Source: CAYLYP01 sp964387795 (lineage in GTDB: Bacteria > Bacteroidota > Bacteroidia > Bacteroidales > UBA7960). Taken from it: a stretch of DNA of 48,004 bases. The notes beneath the pieces were generated by a model. That model saw nothing but the letters and a program-made list of their open reading frames with translations, did not search any database and was not told the origin of the DNA. Shown here piece by piece: positions 8,181 through 16,855 of the stretch. Numbering within the stretch: position 1 is the stretch's first letter; each line of letters begins with the position of its first letter. Where the stretch lies: positions 1-48,004 of the forward strand of contig CAYLYP010000018.1 in assembly GCA_964387795.1 (NCBI GenBank), written 5' to 3'. The position numbers and the translations under genes were made by a program.

Positions 8181-9051
8181 TTACCCATTTGTCATTATTT
8201 TTATCCTAATAGAAGAAGATGAGCTATTTTCAAGGTGTTTTATTATAAATCTGCTCATTCCTTCATACTACATTGACCCTTATAAGATATTTAGTTTGTG
8301 ATTGCTTGAATATGATATAATTTCAGATATAGTTTTACTTATTGCTATCAGGATTGTCGATTATCATAATTTTATGCCAAATTGTAACGGTGGCAAGGAT
8401 TCTTTTTAAAAAAACATTCTATCTTCATTGTTTCTGGCAAAAAATGTTTTATTAAAACTAGTGCTAATAACTAGGGTTTCATTTAATTGACAAGAAGCAG
8501 AATGATTGGCTAGCTATTGAGCGATAGCGAATGAACTTATTCAAGCTGGATAGCACTATGGCTTTTAGAATGGTTGCAAATGGATTGTTTAAGGTGAGTA
8601 TTTAAGGGAAGATGTTTTCAAAGCTATACCGGATATAATAAAATGACTATTGTTGCATGGCTATAGTCAACTGTATTTTATGCACTATTTCACTATTAGT
8701 GCGTAAAATAATTTCTGCTTATTTTTAGGCATTCATCGCTTTTTTGATATTTTTGTGCGAGACAACCTGAATAAAATCCCTAATGTTACGGGTAAGCGGG
8801 AAATAGATAACATCGCAACAAATTGACAATGATAATGGATTTTAAAACTTAGAATAATAAACGAAGCATTTAAACAAGTAATCCATTACTTATTTCTGAC
8901 TCGTATGCATTTTAATTTTTTTAACTAGACACACAAAAAAAATAAATATTGTCTTTCATTGAACATATCGCCAAAGCCTCTTAAGCGGATGCTTCAACCA
9001 ATACCTTGAAAAAAAGTGCAATTTTGCCAATGATTTAAGATATATCTCAAT
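8181..9051. other. Decayed intergenic DNA between the HNH gene and the glycosyltransferase operon
   Basis: About 870 bases without an intact gene. In the frame starting at 8521 there are short peptide-like stretches interrupted by stops (for example NELIQAG, then GEYLREDVFKAIPDIIK), which may be the remains of a gene I cannot name. No Bacteroidota -33/-7 pair was found upstream of the ATG at 9052. An inverted repeat at 8675-8709 is listed separately. Confidence 0.4.
8675..8709. repeat. 13-bp inverted repeat
   Basis: ATTTTATGCACTA (8675-8687) and TAGTGCGTAAAAT (8697-8709) are inverted copies with one mismatch around a 9-base spacer. No T run follows on either side, so it does not look like a terminator. 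It could be a protein-binding site or the relic of an element end. Confidence 0.55.
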
Positions 9052-12000
9052 ATGAATTTTTCTGTTGTTATAGCTACTTCACAAAAAAGAACAGATTGGT
9101 TGATTAACCGAAGTTTAAGTTCTGTATACAAACAAATTGGAATTGATAAAACCAAATGGAATATTTTCATTATTGATGACAACGAATTTGAAACCGAGAT
9201 TTTTGAAATTCAAAAACGCATTGAAATTCTAAGAGCAACTTTAAAACTAAATCAAACAGATTTTCCTACTATAGTATTAAAAAACTCACGAACCTGTAAT
9301 ATGTCAGGAACAGGTGCGTGGAATACAGGAATTTATGAAGCTTACAGACTTTCTCCGGATGGTTATGTAAGCATTTTAGATGATGATGACGAATACTTAC
9401 CAAATTATTTATCTGATTGTGTGAATGCAATCAGCAAAAATACTGTTGCTGTTTTTCATCGCTTAATTTGGAAAAATGACGATACATCAACGATGAATGT
9501 TGACTTGACAAAAGAGCAATTAAATGCAGAAAATTTCTTTATCGGGAATCCAGGTGTACAAGGCAGTAATATGTTTTTCAAAACTCAAAATCTTGTTGAT
9601 ATTGGCGGGTTTGATGAAACCTTGCCGAATACAAGCGACAGAGATTTAATGATTCGTTTCCTTTGGAAAAACGACTTGCACAAAATTATAGTCATAGAAA
9701 ACATAGGTGTTTATCACTATAATCACAACCGACCAAAAGTAAACAATGACATTCCACGAAAGCAAAAGGGTTTGGACTTGTTTTATAAAAAATATAAAGC
9801 TCATTTTTCAGAAGAAGCATATCAAAAATCTCTAAAGAGAGCAAAGAAACATTTCAATTACACGCCCACTGAACAGATTGTAATTTGTATGCCTGTAAAA
9901 AATGCAGAGAAGACTATAAGGGAATCGGTTTTATCAGTATTAAAACAAACTAATACAAAACGAGAAATAGTGTTGCTGGTTGGACTTGATAGTTCAACAG
10001 ATAATACTGGAGCGATACTAAAAGAATTTTCATCACAAAATCCTAATATTGTTTTGCTTAATTTGAATTTTGGAAAAGTGTATTTAACAAGGAATTATTT
10101 AAATGAATATGCACGAAAAAACTTTCCCAATTGCATTCTAATAGGTAGGCTTGATGCAGATGATGTTATTTACAGTGAAAATACAATAAACCAAATTGAA
10201 AAATTGTATAATGAAACCAGTTTTGACGTTTTAATATGCGGTAATAAGCAGGCTCGTGGTGGAGAAATTTTAAGTTGGAAAAACAGACCAAGTAAAAACC
10301 TATTGAAAAAGGAATTTCTTTTAAATCAACTTTTTGAAATGGCACAAAGAAATCCCAAAGCAGAACTACCTTCTTGTAATACATTTATTAAACCATTTCT
10401 AAAAATAGATTACCCAGCCAAAACAAGTGCTGAAGATCATTGGTTTACAGTATTTCTTTTGCTTCAAAAGGAAATATTAAACATACAGGTAGATGAAAAT
10501 CTGGTTTATTGCATATATTCATTAGATGGACTTACTACAAGTAACAATAAAAAAGCAAATGCCTATGAAGAAAGCAGGAAGGAACTGTATGAATTTTTTA
10601 AGCATCAGGATAGAATCATCAAAGCAAAAAACATTCTTTCAGACCAAGGTATCGAAGCGATTGAATATTTAGGTATAGGTCAAGAAGGAGTTGTATTCAC
10701 TGATGAAAAAAGTGTTTATAAGGTTTTATTGCCTCTTAACAAAGAAGCACTAAGTTTCGAAAAAGCATACCGAAGAAAATCTTTTTTTGTTAACCTTCCT
10801 GTGCCTCTAAAACATCTATATTGCATAGAGTTGATAAAAACTCAAAAAACCATCATTGTAAAATATCCTTTCGAAAAAGGGGAAAAATGCATCAACTATA
10901 CCGAAGAAGAAGCTATCAGTATTCTTACAGAGCTTTGGCAACAAAAAATAATCATTTTAGACTGTAAACCAGAGAACTTCATTAGAGTAGAGAAAACTAT
11001 AAAAATCATTGATTTAGATGGCAAAGAGTACAATGATAATTTGTTTCTAAATTTGTGTGCAAGAATGTATTTGTACGCTAACTATTACAATAAATATGAA
11101 TACTCCAGGTTTCAAAAATTAAAAAGAAGCGCTATTAACAATTTCGAGATCCCCGAACTCGAAGAGTTAAATGTTTTTGTAAATCGTGTCTTCGCCAATA
11201 TTATTTTTGAAGAAACAAAGCATTTTAATCAATTTGCAAAACCTAATGAACAAGAAATTCTGGAGCAAGTAAGCATTGATTCCAATTTGGAAGATTTGTT
11301 CTTCGCAAAGATTAAAGAGCACAAATATATAACTGGAGTTTATTTTGATGGCGTCAAACTGAGTAAGAATAATTATTTTGAGCCACAAAACTTGCGTATT
11401 GGCTACTATAAAGTTACTCCTTTTGATAAAAAAGTATCGTTACTAATAAAAACCTGTCCGCAAGATACTGCAACCATTGAGGAAAATATTAAGCACATCG
11501 TAAAGCAATTATCATATCCTAATCCTTTTTATGAAGTAGTGGTTTCTATTGATACAAAAGAAAAGGATTTTCTACGGGAATTTAATAATAAAGGAACTTT
11601 AAAAGAGTTACTTGAAAAGATTAAAAAGTTAAAAATAAATAATGTCATTGACAGATACATCTTATTTGACCAAACAAAGACATTTGAGCTGAATAAACAA
11701 TGGTTTGACATAGAAACTGAGGCTTCACATACAATTAGTAATGCTCCATTAGCGCCTCAGATTTATGCATTTGACCAATGCATGGGAGATTATATTTTAC
11801 AAATGGATGCTGATGTTTTAATTGGTAGAAAAGATTACTGCCATTCTTTTCTTTCAGATATGTTGTCAGAGTTTGATAAGAACAAAAACGTCATTTCCGT
11901 AGGTTTTAATATTCCAAATAAGGTAACAAATGAGTACGTTGGTTTTACATATGGAGGATTTGTTCCAGAAGTAAGGTTAGGATTATTGCATAAACAACGT

Positions 12001-13797
12001 ATTTATAACTTGTTCCCTTTGCCAAATTCAGTTGATAAAAATGGAAAACCTGAATTAACCTGGCAAAGGTCTTTACTTAAAAAGCAAATAGAAAGTAATA
12101 AAGTTTCTATAAGAGGTGGCGACCATCGAAGTTTTTACATACATCCACAAAACTACCGAAAAAAAGAGCCATATGCCTGGCTAACAATTTTAGATAAAGT
12201 AGAACAGAATTTATTACCAGATTTACAGTATGGGAATTTTGATATTGAAGGATCATTGTACGATTGGTCAATTCCAAAAAGAAACGAAAAGATTGTTATA
12301 GTCTCTTGCTTTAGAAATGTAAGTATAGGCCGATTTCTAAGAATGTGGTATTCTTTAATGGCTCAAAATACAACTGATTTTGGGATTATACTCTTAGACG
12401 ATAATTCCGAAAATGGACTTTCTTATTTTATAGATACTTTAATCAAACTTTATTCAGATAAAGTTACTTTTATAAAAAAGAGAAACCTTTCTACGCGAAT
12501 GGAAAATGTGTACATGGCCATACATTATTATGTATCAAATCCTGAATCAATAATTGTAATGTTAGATGGCGATGACGCTTTGATTGGAAATACCGTGTTA
12601 TCAGCAATTTCAGAAAAATACGATGCTTATAATGCTGATGTCATCATTGGTCGCTTTCATCAAACCTATCGAATTCAACCACATTATCGCTACCCAGTTG
12701 ATTTTACAAATCCAAGAAAAACAGGTGGCAATGTTTGGCAACATTTAAAAACATTCAAGAAATACCTTTTTGATTCAATACCATTACCATATTTTAAACA
12801 CAAAGAAGAACCAATAAAACAGTATAAAATCAAATGGCTGCAAACATGTGATGATTTTGCTTTTATGGTGCCGATTGTCGAAATGGCACAACAACCTATT
12901 CAAATGGATTATATTAATTATTATTATGAAAGAGATTATGAAAAAAGAAATAGTGGTAGGGACTTAAAAGAACAATGTATCGCGGAAATCTTAACCAGGT
13001 TGCCATTGACAAAAGAAGATGTATTCAAAGGAAGAAAAGCCTTTCTTCCAAATATCAATAAAGTTGAAATTGATATTACTTATAATTGTAATCTAAAATG
13101 CCCAGGTTGTAACCGATCTTGTGCACAATCGCCAACAAAAGAGTCTGTAGCATTCTCAGATATTAAGCAATTTGTAGAAGAGTCAATTGTACTCAATAAA
13201 AAATGGGAACTTATAAATATTTTGGGTGGTGAACCAACCTTGCATCCAGAATTTACAAAGATTATTCATTTTATCCATGAAGAATTTATCACAAAACATT
13301 CATCTAAAACAATATTGCAAATTGTCTCTAACGGTTATGAAGAAAAATCACGTATTTTATGCGATGAAATGAAAGCAAAATACCAAAATGTCCGCATTGA
13401 TTATGACTCCTTCAAAACAAATAAAGTAGTGGAATATTTTTCGCCTTTTAATGATGCCCCTATTGATGATGATAATTATATTGATGCCGACTATAAAAAA
13501 GGCTGTTGGGTGACTAATTATTGTGGTATTGGCTTAAATAAAAATGGGTATTACGCCTGTGCAATTGCTGGTGGAATAGATAGAATTAGCCAGAAAAAAA
13601 TTGCTATCCCGGCTTTAAGAGAAATAACCATTGAGTTGTTGGTGAAGCAGTTAGAAGAATTTTGTAAATATTGTGGAAATTTTAAGGCATACGAAGATAA
13701 TTATGGCAATTTTATTCCAAGAGTAGAAAAAGAACCCTTTAAAAATAAAATGTCAAAAACATGGGAAATGTTATATAAAAAACACAATGAAAAGTAA
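9052..13797 (+). CDS. Giant fusion: glycosyltransferases, kinase-like domain and radical SAM domain
   Basis: 1581 residues in one open frame, ATG at 9052. Domains in order: GT2-like glycosyltransferase (1-270; DDDD at 110-113); second GT2 (275-520; VICMPVKNAEKTI, DADD at 368-371); kinase-like domain (525-710; Gly loop GIGQEGVVF at 541-549, Lys in VYKVL, catalytic-loop-like DCKPEN at 637-642, metal-site-like DLDG at 654-657); third GT (790-1060; DAD at 919-921); fourth GT (1078-1320; IVSCFRN, DGDD at 1172-1175); radical SAM domain (1335-1560; C1346-x3-C1350-x2-C1353 for the 4Fe-4S cluster, GGEPTLHPEF, later Cys 1485, 1491, 1503, 1538 and 1541 as in SPASM or twitch extensions). No signal peptide or membrane span, so probably cytoplasmic. 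It shares 11 bases with the QueC-like gene, so the two are translationally coupled. Likely role: building a glycan, glycolipid or sugar-modified metabolite in which one step is radical chemistry. Substrates cannot be read from the sequence. Confidence 0.85.
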   Translation: MNFSVVIATSQKRTDWLINRSLSSVYKQIGIDKTKWNIFIIDDNEFETEIFEIQKRIEILRATLKLNQTDFPTIVLKNSRTCNMSGTGAWNTGIYEAYRLSPDGYVSILDDDDEYLPNYLSDCVNAISKNTVAVFHRLIWKNDDTSTMNVDLTKEQLNAENFFIGNPGVQGSNMFFKTQNLVDIGGFDETLPNTSDRDLMIRFLWKNDLHKIIVIENIGVYHYNHNRPKVNNDIPRKQKGLDLFYKKYKAHFSEEAYQKSLKRAKKHFNYTPTEQIVICMPVKNAEKTIRESVLSVLKQTNTKREIVLLVGLDSSTDNTGAILKEFSSQNPNIVLLNLNFGKVYLTRNYLNEYARKNFPNCILIGRLDADDVIYSENTINQIEKLYNETSFDVLICGNKQARGGEILSWKNRPSKNLLKKEFLLNQLFEMAQRNPKAELPSCNTFIKPFLKIDYPAKTSAEDHWFTVFLLLQKEILNIQVDENLVYCIYSLDGLTTSNNKKANAYEESRKELYEFFKHQDRIIKAKNILSDQGIEAIEYLGIGQEGVVFTDEKSVYKVLLPLNKEALSFEKAYRRKSFFVNLPVPLKHLYCIELIKTQKTIIVKYPFEKGEKCINYTEEEAISILTELWQQKIIILDCKPENFIRVEKTIKIIDLDGKEYNDNLFLNLCARMYLYANYYNKYEYSRFQKLKRSAINNFEIPELEELNVFVNRVFANIIFEETKHFNQFAKPNEQEILEQVSIDSNLEDLFFAKIKEHKYITGVYFDGVKLSKNNYFEPQNLRIGYYKVTPFDKKVSLLIKTCPQDTATIEENIKHIVKQLSYPNPFYEVVVSIDTKEKDFLREFNNKGTLKELLEKIKKLKINNVIDRYILFDQTKTFELNKQWFDIETEASHTISNAPLAPQIYAFDQCMGDYILQMDADVLIGRKDYCHSFLSDMLSEFDKNKNVISVGFNIPNKVTNEYVGFTYGGFVPEVRLGLLHKQRIYNLFPLPNSVDKNGKPELTWQRSLLKKQIESNKVSIRGGDHRSFYIHPQNYRKKEPYAWLTILDKVEQNLLPDLQYGNFDIEGSLYDWSIPKRNEKIVIVSCFRNVSIGRFLRMWYSLMAQNTTDFGIILLDDNSENGLSYFIDTLIKLYSDKVTFIKKRNLSTRMENVYMAIHYYVSNPESIIVMLDGDDALIGNTVLSAISEKYDAYNADVIIGRFHQTYRIQPHYRYPVDFTNPRKTGGNVWQHLKTFKKYLFDSIPLPYFKHKEEPIKQYKIKWLQTCDDFAFMVPIVEMAQQPIQMDYINYYYERDYEKRNSGRDLKEQCIAEILTRLPLTKEDVFKGRKAFLPNINKVEIDITYNCNLKCPGCNRSCAQSPTKESVAFSDIKQFVEESIVLNKKWELINILGGEPTLHPEFTKIIHFIHEEFITKHSSKTILQIVSNGYEEKSRILCDEMKAKYQNVRIDYDSFKTNKVVEYFSPFNDAPIDDDNYIDADYKKGCWVTNYCGIGLNKNGYYACAIAGGIDRISQKKIAIPALREITIELLVKQLEEFCKYCGNFKAYEDNYGNFIPRVEKEPFKNKMSKTWEMLYKKHNEK

Positions 13798-14428
13798 AAG
13801 GGCTATATTGTTATTAAGTGGTGGAATTGATTCTACTACTTTACTAGCAAAGCTTTCAAGTGAAAAATTTGAAGTTGTTGCAGTGAGTTTTAATTATGGA
13901 CAAAAGCACAGTATTGAATTAAGCTATGCAAAGAAAAATGCTAAAAAATACTATGTGAAAAAGCATTACATAATTGAATTGGATAAAACACTATTTAAAT
14001 CATCAGCACTTGTAAATAATGATATTGATATAGCTTCTTATGAAAATGCAAGATTCCCCTTAGGTCAAGTAAACGCATATGTGCCTTTTAGAAATTTACT
14101 TTTCATAAGCTCAGCTTTGAGTTTAGCAGAATCAATGAATATAAACGAAATATATTTGGCTATTAACAAGGATGACGCTTCTATTTTTTGGGATTGTAGA
14201 ATTGATTTCATTGATAAAATCAATACTATTGCAAATTTAAATACTTCAATTCTGATTAAAACACCCTTTATCAATTTGCATAAAAGTGAGGTAATAAAAT
14301 TAGCAAGGCAATTAAATGTAGATTTGAATAATACAATCACTTGCTATAAGCCAAACAAAGCAAATGAATGTGGTGTTTGTTTGAGTTGCTTAACAAAACA
14401 AAAAGCAATTGAGAATGCTAAATATTGA
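13787..14428 (+). CDS. QueC-like 7-cyano-7-deazaguanine synthase family protein
   Basis: 213 residues; the ATG lies inside the end of the preceding gene. It has the PP-loop ATP-binding motif SGGIDS (11-16), the family motif FNYGQKHSIE, YVPFRN, the DCR triad residues in FWDCRIDF, and a four-Cys zinc site (C186, C195, C198, C201 in TCYKP and ECGVCLSC). True QueC converts 7-carboxy-7-deazaguanine to preQ0 with ATP and ammonia, by adenylation of a carboxylate, an amide intermediate and dehydration. All key residues are present, so it is probably active as an ATP-dependent carboxylate-to-amide or nitrile enzyme. No QueD, QueE, QueF or FolE is nearby, and the coupling to a glycosyltransferase/radical SAM protein suggests a specialised substrate. 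QueC paralogs also occur in antiphage systems (QatC, Cap9 of type IV CBASS), but the other genes of those systems are absent. It is equally A+T-rich as its partner. Confidence 0.85.
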   Translation: MKSKRAILLLSGGIDSTTLLAKLSSEKFEVVAVSFNYGQKHSIELSYAKKNAKKYYVKKHYIIELDKTLFKSSALVNNDIDIASYENARFPLGQVNAYVPFRNLLFISSALSLAESMNINEIYLAINKDDASIFWDCRIDFIDKINTIANLNTSILIKTPFINLHKSEVIKLARQLNVDLNNTITCYKPNKANECGVCLSCLTKQKAIENAKY

Positions 14429-14673
14429 AAGTTTTAAGTATTTCGCATGCTCATTGTCAAAATCAAAGAAGCCAATGTGCAACAAAAACCAGCCAAAGAG
14501 CTTGCCTTATCAACCCATAAATATTCAAGAATAAGGCACTCAACTCCACCTCACATGAGGGTCTCAAATAGCTCAGTCAAATAGAAGAGGGAAAAAGGGT
14601 AAGTGATTGTGGTAATGTATTGGATTAAGCCCAATTGTGGATAAAGGTTTTGACCAATCGCCATTTTGATATG

Positions 14674-15354
14674 TTAATAAACAATTTCAAAAACAGTGTT
14701 TTCAAAAGCGTTACAGAATACTGAATCGGTTTTTGAGTAGGAACTACCTGCAATTTCAACACCCCAAAATATTTTCACCCAGGAATTGCCAATGACAATG
14801 CAATTTTGTTCGGCATAAAATGTTTTGCCGATTCCATAATTGGGCAGGTTGTTGCAGCAACTTTCACAATTGATAGATTGATTTGTAAACTGGTATGAGA
14901 TATAATCGGTATTGCTATATTGGGTTTGGTTTCTTACTTTTAATGTGATTTCAGCAAGAGGTAGTATTGTCAAATTGGTTGAAACTGTATTGTTTGAACC
15001 CAGGAAATCTATATCAATATTTTGTTGGGAAGCCAAATAGCCTTCCTTTTCAACTTCAATATACACTTCTGTGAAATTATGTTTATCGATTTCAATGGAA
15101 TAGTTTCCTTGTTCGTCGGTGGTGGCTGAACCGGAAACTTTAAAGTTTTGGTTGTAAACCCCTGAATCAAGGTATTTTGTATATATGCTTACCTTTGCGT
15201 TTTGCACATTGATGTTGAGTTGATTGTCAAATATTTTCCCTTCAAACACAATTGTATCATTCTTTTTTGTACAGCTTGTGAAAACAGGGCATAAAGTAAG
15301 TGCCGCCAACAGACAGGCAATAGTTGATTTTTTTATAGATATTAAAGTTTTCAT
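14674..15354 (-). CDS. Lipoprotein with a carboxypeptidase-regulatory-like domain
   Basis: 226 residues. The N-terminus ends in a lipobox (FTSC, followed by TKKND), so it should be lipidated and held in a membrane. Residues about 33-120 form a carboxypeptidase-regulatory-like fold (FEGKIFDNQLNINVQNAKVS, DEQGNYSIEI, VEKEGYLAS), a beta-sandwich found in many Bacteroidota surface proteins. The rest has several cysteines (SINCESCCNNLP) and no recognised motif. It follows xdhC by 17 bases on the same strand and may be cotranscribed, though its subject matter differs. Function unknown. Confidence 0.8.
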   Translation of the reverse strand: MKTLISIKKSTIACLLAALTLCPVFTSCTKKNDTIVFEGKIFDNQLNINVQNAKVSIYTKYLDSGVYNQNFKVSGSATTDEQGNYSIEIDKHNFTEVYIEVEKEGYLASQQNIDIDFLGSNNTVSTNLTILPLAEITLKVRNQTQYSNTDYISYQFTNQSINCESCCNNLPNYGIGKTFYAEQNCIVIGNSWVKIFWGVEIAGSSYSKTDSVFCNAFENTVFEIVY

Positions 15355-15371
15355 TAAGATTAATTTTTAGT

Positions 15372-16118
15372 CTATTTATTTCGGTGTTGGATTAATTTGG
15401 CACAAACCGAGAATGCAATTTCCATAGGAGACTTTGCATGAATAGGTAAGCCGGCAGGTGTATCAATTTTTTCCCATAGTTCAGGGCTGAAAATTCCAAT
15501 TTGGCTTAAATAGTCTTTTGCTTTTTCTATTTTATGAGTTCCGGCAATAAGTCCGAGATATGAGAAGTCTCTTTGGCAGATATGGGCCAGGATTTCAAAG
15601 TCTAATTGATGGGAATGCGATGTGATGAAAAAGTATGATGATTGAGTGTCCGGTATTAAGTTCAAAACATCAATGGGATTTGAATATGGTATTCGGGAAA
15701 CATTAAGGGGTAGTTTTTCGAGCCAGTCTGTTCTGGGGTCAAAGACAGTGGTTTCAAATCCTGCCATAGGAGCCAATGTAGCCAAAGCATGCCCTACGTG
15801 TCCGGCACCAAAGATATATAGTTGGGCAAGGGGTTCAAGGTATTGAATATAAAAACAGGCTCTTTGTTCGGATGCAATATCAATAGACACAAGTCCAGAC
15901 TTTTGATCCCGTATATATTCCAATGTTTTATTGATTGCAGTGTTTTCAGTTAGGCCTCCTCCCACAGTTCCAGAAATAATGCCATCCTTGTCAACAAGCA
16001 TACATGCACCTGCTTTGGCAGGGTTTCCAGGAGGTATATCGGCAACAAAGCACAACGCCCCGGCTATTCCCTTCTTGCGGATATTGGCGGCCTGTTGATA
16101 TATGTCTGACACATCCAT
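15372..16118 (-). CDS. xdhC: XdhC/CoxI-family molybdenum enzyme maturation factor
   Basis: 248 residues. The N-terminal XdhC/CoxI region (PAKAGACMLVDKDGIISGTV, GGGLTENTAI) is followed by a C-terminal Rossmann-like domain with the nucleotide motif YIFGAGHVGHALA and FDPR. Family role: binds the molybdenum cofactor, promotes its sulfuration and delivers it to xanthine dehydrogenase-type enzymes. It lies 14 bases after guaD on the same strand, which fits purine breakdown (guanine to xanthine to urate). The dehydrogenase subunits themselves are not in this window. Length is usual for the short XdhC form. Confidence 0.88.
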   Translation of the reverse strand: MDVSDIYQQAANIRKKGIAGALCFVADIPPGNPAKAGACMLVDKDGIISGTVGGGLTENTAINKTLEYIRDQKSGLVSIDIASEQRACFYIQYLEPLAQLYIFGAGHVGHALATLAPMAGFETTVFDPRTDWLEKLPLNVSRIPYSNPIDVLNLIPDTQSSYFFITSHSHQLDFEILAHICQRDFSYLGLIAGTHKIEKAKDYLSQIGIFSPELWEKIDTPAGLPIHAKSPMEIAFSVCAKLIQHRNK

Positions 16119-16132
16119 ACACTGAACCGGGC

Positions 16133-16615
16133 TTAATATTCAATTTTGTTTTCTTTATCAATCCAGCTTTGAAAAGGTTTAAAAGAGGTTTCGATATTTA
16201 ACCTTAATGATGGGATACTTCTCTTTTGAGGGTCAAGGTTGATTTCTTTATAAATAAATGAATCATCAAAGCCTGCTTTGGCAGCATCATGTTGGTCAGC
16301 AGCATAGTACACTGCTTTAGGCCTGGCCCAATAAATTGCACCCAGGCACATGGGGCAGGGTTCGCAACTTGTATATATGATGCAGCCCTCTAATTGGTAT
16401 GTATTTAGATTTTTACAGGCATCCCTGATGGCATTTACCTCCGCATGGGCAGTAGGGTCATTCGATGATGTTACGCTATTTGATCCTTTCCCAACTATTT
16501 TTCCATCTTTGACTATTAGGGCCCCAAATGGCCCCCCATTGCCATTAAGGGCATTTTCGTTAGCCAAATCAATAGCAATTTCAATAAAATGCTGATGCAT
16601 GTCTTCCACAACCAT
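16133..16615 (-). CDS. guaD: Guanine deaminase, cytidine-deaminase fold
   Basis: About 160 residues from the ATG at 16615. A TTG 21 bases further upstream also opens the frame but adds only a non-conserved tail, and an in-frame ATG at 16600 is a further option. The zinc-site motifs HAEVNAIR and SCEPCPMCLGAIYWARP, with VYYAADQHDAAKAGFDDSFIY, match the Bacillus-type GuaD of about 156 residues. It hydrolyses guanine to xanthine and ammonia in the cytoplasm. It leads the guaD-xdhC cluster and is divergent from dgt, so the 240 bases between them should hold both promoters. Confidence 0.9.
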   Translation of the reverse strand: MVVEDMHQHFIEIAIDLANENALNGNGGPFGALIVKDGKIVGKGSNSVTSSNDPTAHAEVNAIRDACKNLNTYQLEGCIIYTSCEPCPMCLGAIYWARPKAVYYAADQHDAAKAGFDDSFIYKEINLDPQKRSIPSLRLNIETSFKPFQSWIDKENKIEY

Positions 16616-16827
16616 TATGTTTTTTGTTTTTACCAAATTTGCTGCAACAGTATTTTTAAAGGCCTTGAAACTCTTATGTAAGCTGATAAAAACAACGGTG
16701 TTGCATACAAAGCTATGAAAAATAATATCAAAAGAGAAGGCTTTTTGCTTTTTTAATGATTTGGAGCTTTTAGCTGAAAGGCTTTGTGAATTTGAAATGA
16801 ATGAATATAATGATACTCAAAAAAATG

Positions 16828-16835
16828 TATCTTTG
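16828..16835 (+). promoter_or_regulatory. Possible -7 element upstream of dgt
   Basis: TATCTTTG matches TAnnTTTG exactly and ends 20 bases before the dgt ATG. No TTTG was found at the usual distance upstream, so this is a weak call. Confidence 0.3.
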
Positions 16836-16855
16836 AATCCAGATATCAAAAACAA

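Noticed and set aside
8521..8645. Broken gene (NELIQAG ... GEYLREDVFKAIPDIIK)
   Set aside because: The stretches are short, interrupted by four stops, and I could not assign a family; kept only as a note in the gap entry.
13787..14428. QueC-like gene as part of the ordinary queuosine pathway with queA (28722) and tRNA-Tyr
   Set aside because: queA lies 14 kb away in an unrelated operon, and no queD, queE, queF or folE is nearby. The coupling is to the glycosyltransferase/radical SAM gene.
9052..14428. Known antiphage systems that use QueC-like proteins (type IV CBASS, QatABCD)
   Set aside because: No CD-NTase, TGT-like, ATPase (QatA) or TatD-like nuclease (QatD) gene is present, so the resemblance is limited to one protein family.
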